Shown piece by piece: positions 60,621 through 64,000 of a stretch of DNA of 64,000 bases. The translations under genes were made by a program, and so were the position numbers. Below the pieces are notes generated by a model. That model was not told where the DNA came from. It was given only the letters and a program-made list of their open reading frames with translations, and did not search any database. Origin of the DNA: Serratia grimesii NBRC 13537 (GTDB lineage Bacteria > Pseudomonadota > Gammaproteobacteria > Enterobacterales > Enterobacteriaceae); the NCBI RefSeq assembly GCF_001590905.1, contig NZ_BCTT01000011.1, forward strand, positions 62,001-126,000, in the 5' to 3' direction. Every line of letters starts with the position of its first letter. The first letter of the stretch is position 1.

Positions 60621-62554
60621 GCGCCAAACCCGAGTTTCCGCTGATGCTTGGGCTGGGGTTCGACAACAGCTGGCAGAAAGATGTTAGCGGTGGCGCGAGC
60701 TTTACTTTCGGGTCGATGAGCGGTTCTGCCTCGTTGAGTATGAGCCAGACTAAAATCGAGAGTGAATATGCCAGTGTGGGTGACCAAAGTGGTTTGTTTG
60801 CGGGAGATAAAGGCTTTGATATTAACGTTGGCAACCATACGCAACTGAATGGTGGGGTGATTGCTTCGACGGCTGACAGCATCAAAAATCAGCTCTCTAC
60901 CGGCTCGCTGGGTTGGGATGCCATTGATAATAAAGCGGAGTATAACGCCAGCAGCAGCGGTTTTGGTATTTCTACCAGTGGGCCAACCGGCGGCGGTCTC
61001 GCTAAGGAAAAAGGTAAGGCTGCCGGCACTACGCAGTCGGCAGTCGCCGCAGGCAATATTGATATCCGTAATACGGCAGCTCAGACACAAGATATCGCCG
61101 AACTAAGCCGCGATACGGACAATGCCAACGGACGTATCGATAAAATCTTCGATGAGGCGAAGGTGAAAGACAACTTGGCGTTTACCCAGGGAGTCACGCA
61201 GCTTGCGACGCAGTTGGTCAGCGATTATGGTAACAAGCAGATGCTACAGGCTCAGCGTGCCGCTGCGGAAAAACTGAGTAAGGATCCAGCCTACCTGAGT
61301 GCAAGTGCACAGGAACGCCAGAAAATGCTAGAGGCGTCGCCGGAGTATAAGGCGGCGCAGAAAGAGTACGGTATCGGCAGTAATTTCTGGGCTGCGGGGA
61401 CGGCTATCAGTGCGGCGCTGGCGGGAATTAGCGGCGGTGATATTGGCGCTGCGGCCGGTGGTGCGCTGGCACCGTATTTGGCACGGGAAATCAAAACCCG
61501 TACAGAAGGCAACACGGCAGCGAATGCGGCTGCACATGCGGTAGCCGGGGCATTGGTGGCATTGGTCTCGGGTAACAATGTGGCGTCGGGAGCTGCAGGC
61601 GCGGCAAGTGGGGAACTGGCTGCTAAAATTATCAGCGAACAGTATTATGGCAAGGATCCTTCAGCCCTGACGGAAGCAGAGAAGCAAAATGTCAGTGCGC
61701 TCAGCCAATTGGCGGCAGGGCTGGCAGGTGGATTGGTAGCGGACAGCACCGCAGGGGCCGTGGGCGGTAGCGTGGCCGGTAAGACGGCGGTGGAGAATAA
61801 CTTCCTCAGCGTAACTCAGCTTGATAACTTCGCGCAGAAATCCAGGACGTGTGAAGGTGCAGCCTGTCAGCAAGTGATTCAGGACATGGTAGAGACCAAC
61901 CTGAAACAGCAGAAGGAAATGCTGGCGTTCTGTAGCAGTCAGCCTGCTCAATGTGCGGATAAGTATGGTTATCTGGTTGAGCAGTGGGATGTGTTCGATC
62001 AAGCCATCAAGCAGTTGGACGCTGACGGCAAGCTACCTAACGAGTTCAAGAACTACCTGTCCGCAGTGTACAGTTCCAGTATGGAAGCCGAAGGGACAGT
62101 TGCCAATTTAGGGTGGCAACAGAAGTTCGAGGCGCTTGGACTGGACAAGGATACAGCGGCAGCAATGGCGGCTACCGTGCCTGCGCTGATTGCAGCGAAA
62201 GGACCGAAAGGAAGTGCAATACCTGTTCCTACTCCAACAAAAGCCAGCAATGGATTGGTTTATCAATCGAATTCCAAGCATACACTGGGTGGTGAAGGTA
62301 ACAGGCCTAATGCAGGTATTGAACCTAAAAACTCTCTAACCATTTTCGAAAACTCTGTACCTTTAGCAATAAAAGGCAGAGAACACAAAGCGCGATATGC
62401 GTTAGACAGCGATGGTAATGTACATAGATTTTCACCAGACAATACTGGTGGTTATCACTGGTCAGGAAGTACCGCCGACCAAAGAAATAAGCTAGAACTA
62501 CCAAATGACGTTAAAGCTGCCCTAAGAAAGCAAGAAGGATGGAAGTTAAAATGA
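60608..62554 (+). pseudogene. cdiA: CdiA C-terminal fragment fused behind cdiB sequence
   Basis: The open frame is 648 codons. Codons 1-20 are the start of the CdiB barrel (VVNLSAKPEFPLMLGLGFDN); from about codon 21 it is filamentous-hemagglutinin/CdiA sequence (SGGASFTFGSMSGSASLSMS, GLFAGDKGFDINVGNHTQLNG). Then come the pretoxin region (AGISGGDIGAAAGGALAPYL), the VENN motif at 395-398, an entry domain with Cys pairs to about 530, and the toxin tip (HTLGGEGNRPNAGIEPKNS, GGYHWSGST). The signal, transport domain and several kilobases of stalk are gone. There is no ribosome site at the GTG 60608, so independent expression is doubtful. The last 330 bases are AT-rich. Toxin activity is not assignable by eye. 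Confidence 0.82.
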
Positions 62555-63042
62555 TCATTGGAAATGCACTAGAGATAGCGATTCAGTTGGAATACATTAT
62601 CCCACTGAATTCACCAAGTGGCCTTTTTAATTTCATAATAGATGATGGCCTTATTCCAGGGAAAGGTACGGTAATAGATCTTTACATGGTGATATCGTCA
62701 CTCAAGGATAGTTTGGCTTACCATTTAAATTCAGGAATTCAAGATATTGGCGATATCAATTTAGAGAAGCTAGATTTCTCTGACGGAGCCCCAGAAAATA
62801 TAATCTGGCTGGACAGTGGTGAATTGTCTGACTATGGCTGTGTATTTTGGTTGGGATTTGATGGTGAGGAAGAAAGGTTTTTTTATTCAGTGGATTATGA
62901 AAAGACTATACAGGAGAAAAGGTATGCTCGAGGAACTATTGAGAAACTAATTAATAGTCTACCATCCCCTGAAAAGCTCAAAATAAAAAAAACTAACGAT
63001 ATAATATCCATTACAGATATTGATGATTCATATATAGTTTAG
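62551..63042 (+). CDS. cdiI: CDI immunity protein, Imm42-like
   Basis: 163 residues, acidic, no signal or membrane segment: a cytosolic antitoxin. The start MIIGN-ALEIAIQLEYI resembles the MIIGD-type opening of Imm42 immunity proteins; this family call is tentative. ATG 62551 is chosen because it overlaps the cdiA stop (ATGA) and has AAGGA about 14 bases upstream with GGAAG nearer; ATG 62539 would add four residues. Position directly behind a VENN-type toxin tip is the main evidence. The gene is AT-rich, unlike the upstream cdiA fragment. A strong terminator follows. Confidence 0.75.
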   Translation: MIIGNALEIAIQLEYIIPLNSPSGLFNFIIDDGLIPGKGTVIDLYMVISSLKDSLAYHLNSGIQDIGDINLEKLDFSDGAPENIIWLDSGELSDYGCVFWLGFDGEEERFFYSVDYEKTIQEKRYARGTIEKLINSLPSPEKLKIKKTNDIISITDIDDSYIV

Positions 63043-63053
63043 AGCTGATCGTT

Positions 63054-63080
63054 AACCCCGGCCAATTAGCCGGGGTTCTT
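63054..63080 (+). terminator. Intrinsic terminator of the cdi operon
   Basis: AACCCCGGC, loop CAATTA, GCCGGGGTT, then CTTACTT. It lies 11 bases after the immunity stop. Confidence 0.75.
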
Positions 63081-63251
63081 ACTTCTAAGCCCAAAATCCT
63101 CACACTTCCCACCGCTGCAACCGGAGCACACCGGGCGCAGCGGTCACTTCCAGTTGTTCAGCGTCGGTGATGCCCGAATCGGTCATCTAGTCGTGCCACA
63201 GAGCGCCGTTCCGGCGCTTGCGGGCACCGTCACAAAACCCGGAAAGCGGTA

Positions 63252-63875
63252 ATGGCAGCGGCTGACGCCGCTGCTATGATGTGGCGTTGGTGCTCTTTAA
63301 CAGCGTTGGGAAAATGGCGTAACGGGCTGAAGAATATCACCAGCGTTGATGCACAAAATCAGCAACAGATCCAAGACGCAATGATCAACTTCTTCATGAC
63401 AACCAAAGGAGTCGATTATGCAACAGCCAAAGATTATGCCGAGCTGAAGCAGGGTGCTGATATCTTTGTTGCTTCATTGACACCTGTATTGGGTGCCGCA
63501 GCAGCAAAACAACTGAGTAAGATTGTGGATGCGAATCTGAAAGTTGTCGCGAAAGGAAATGTTGATGGTAGCAAGTTCACTGATACAAATCAGGGAGTAA
63601 GACCGTCAAAATTAGCTGATTTTAACAAACCGACCTTAATCAATGACGTTGTACAGGCCAAAATAGATAAGCGTCCTGACAAAAATTATCCTAATGGAAA
63701 TATGGGTACTGCTCATGCAGAAATAGGTGTGATCCAACAGGCCTTTGATAAGGGGATGACCCAAGGGCGCGAAATGGCAATGAGTGTAGCAGGGAAAGAG
63801 GTCTGCAACTATTGCTTGAGTGATGTAAGGATCATGGCAGAAAAAGCAGGGCTTAAATCACTAACAATTTATTAA
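63252..63875 (+). CDS. Orphan CdiA-CT/toxin module, deaminase-like
   Basis: About 207 residues by an ATG start at 63252. From residue 26 (LKNITSVDAQNQQQIQDAM, KDYAELKQGADIF) it looks like the entry part of a polymorphic toxin; the C-terminal 75 residues carry GTAHAEIGVIQQAF and, 27 residues later, VCNYCLSDV. His-Ala-Glu plus Cys-x-x-Cys is the zinc site of the cytidine-deaminase superfamily, used by several CDI, T6SS and Rhs toxins against nucleic acids or nucleotides. No signal or secretion domain is attached, so it is a displaced toxin tip. The N-terminal 25 residues probably result from a frameshift. Possible immunity gene starts at 63944. Confidence 0.72.
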   Translation: MAAADAAAMMWRWCSLTALGKWRNGLKNITSVDAQNQQQIQDAMINFFMTTKGVDYATAKDYAELKQGADIFVASLTPVLGAAAAKQLSKIVDANLKVVAKGNVDGSKFTDTNQGVRPSKLADFNKPTLINDVVQAKIDKRPDKNYPNGNMGTAHAEIGVIQQAFDKGMTQGREMAMSVAGKEVCNYCLSDVRIMAEKAGLKSLTIY

Positions 63876-63943
63876 GAATCAACAGGTAACGTTCTGTTCT
63901 GGCAGCAGGGCATGAAAAAAATAGAAAATAAGGGGCCTGCAAA

Positions 63944-64000
63944 ATGATAATAAAATATGAGCTTTCTCGATTATGTTCAGGTGAGGAATATGTCAGAAAT
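63944..64000 (+). CDS. Start of a small gene, probable immunity protein (partial)
   Basis: ATG at 63944 opens 19 codons (MIIKYELSRLCSGEEYVRN) that run off the right edge, with AAGGGG nine bases upstream. It lies 68 bases after the deaminase-like toxin, the usual place of the matching immunity gene. Too short to assign a family. Confidence 0.4.
   Translation, partial: MIIKYELSRLCSGEEYVRN

Overview
The window reads as chromosome of an enterobacterium of the Serratia type (Yersiniaceae). Two long blocks keep Escherichia coli gene order: dusA-pspG-qorA-dnaB-alr-tyrB-yjbQ-yjbR-uvrA-ssb, then ghxP(yjcD)-yjcE; and, read on the minus strand, yhdT-panF-prmA-dusB-fis with aroQ-accB-accC, msrPQ and acuI, then csrD-mreBCD-maf-rng-yhdP-tldD on the plus strand. 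Serratia is suggested by a stand-alone, serine-type C-A-T-TE synthetase that matches serrawettin W1 (serratamolide) synthetase in architecture and size, and by a periplasmic PheC-like dehydratase beside tyrB.

Layout. 1-2.5 kb: AT-rich foreign DNA with an acyltransferase running off the left edge and a decayed IS3-family element. 2.6-17.5 kb: the dusA-to-ssb core, carrying two insertions relative to E. coli (pheC-like gene plus an Lrp/AsnC regulator before tyrB; maa plus a zinc alcohol dehydrogenase before uvrA). 17.7-29.5 kb: small regulatory and stress genes (Rrf2 regulator, lytic transglycosylase, SDR/LysR pair, GST, glyoxalase-fold protein), purine permease and Na+/H+ antiporter, and cidR/cidAB. 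29.5-34.9 kb: the synthetase swrW, a 0.7-kb AT-rich leader, and a glutamine-amidotransferase-like gene. 35-46 kb: lpxP and the fis/prmA/acc/msr block, all minus strand. 46.4-59.7 kb: csrD, mreBCD, maf, rng, yhdP, a nitrilase-family gene and tldD, all plus strand. 60-64 kb: a contact-dependent inhibition (CDI, two-partner secretion) island.

How the genes work together. Information processing (dnaB, uvrA, ssb with a shared SOS box, fis, dusA/dusB, prmA, rng) and envelope functions (alr, mreBCD, lpxP, yhdP, pspG, lytic transglycosylase) dominate. The acc genes with panF link fatty-acid initiation to pantothenate uptake. pheC-like plus tyrB could form a side branch for phenylalanine. swrW would acylate serine with a 3-hydroxy fatty acid to make a wetting agent.

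The most unusual region is the CDI island. The outer-membrane transporter gene (cdiB) is fused, through a frameshift and a large internal deletion, to the C-terminal third of its exported toxin (cdiA), removing the transporter barrel and the toxin stalk. The VENN-delimited toxin tip and its overlapping immunity gene remain intact, followed by an orphan toxin tip with a nucleic-acid-deaminase-like zinc motif and the start of what is probably its own immunity gene. The secretion route looks dead while the toxin/immunity repertoire is kept.
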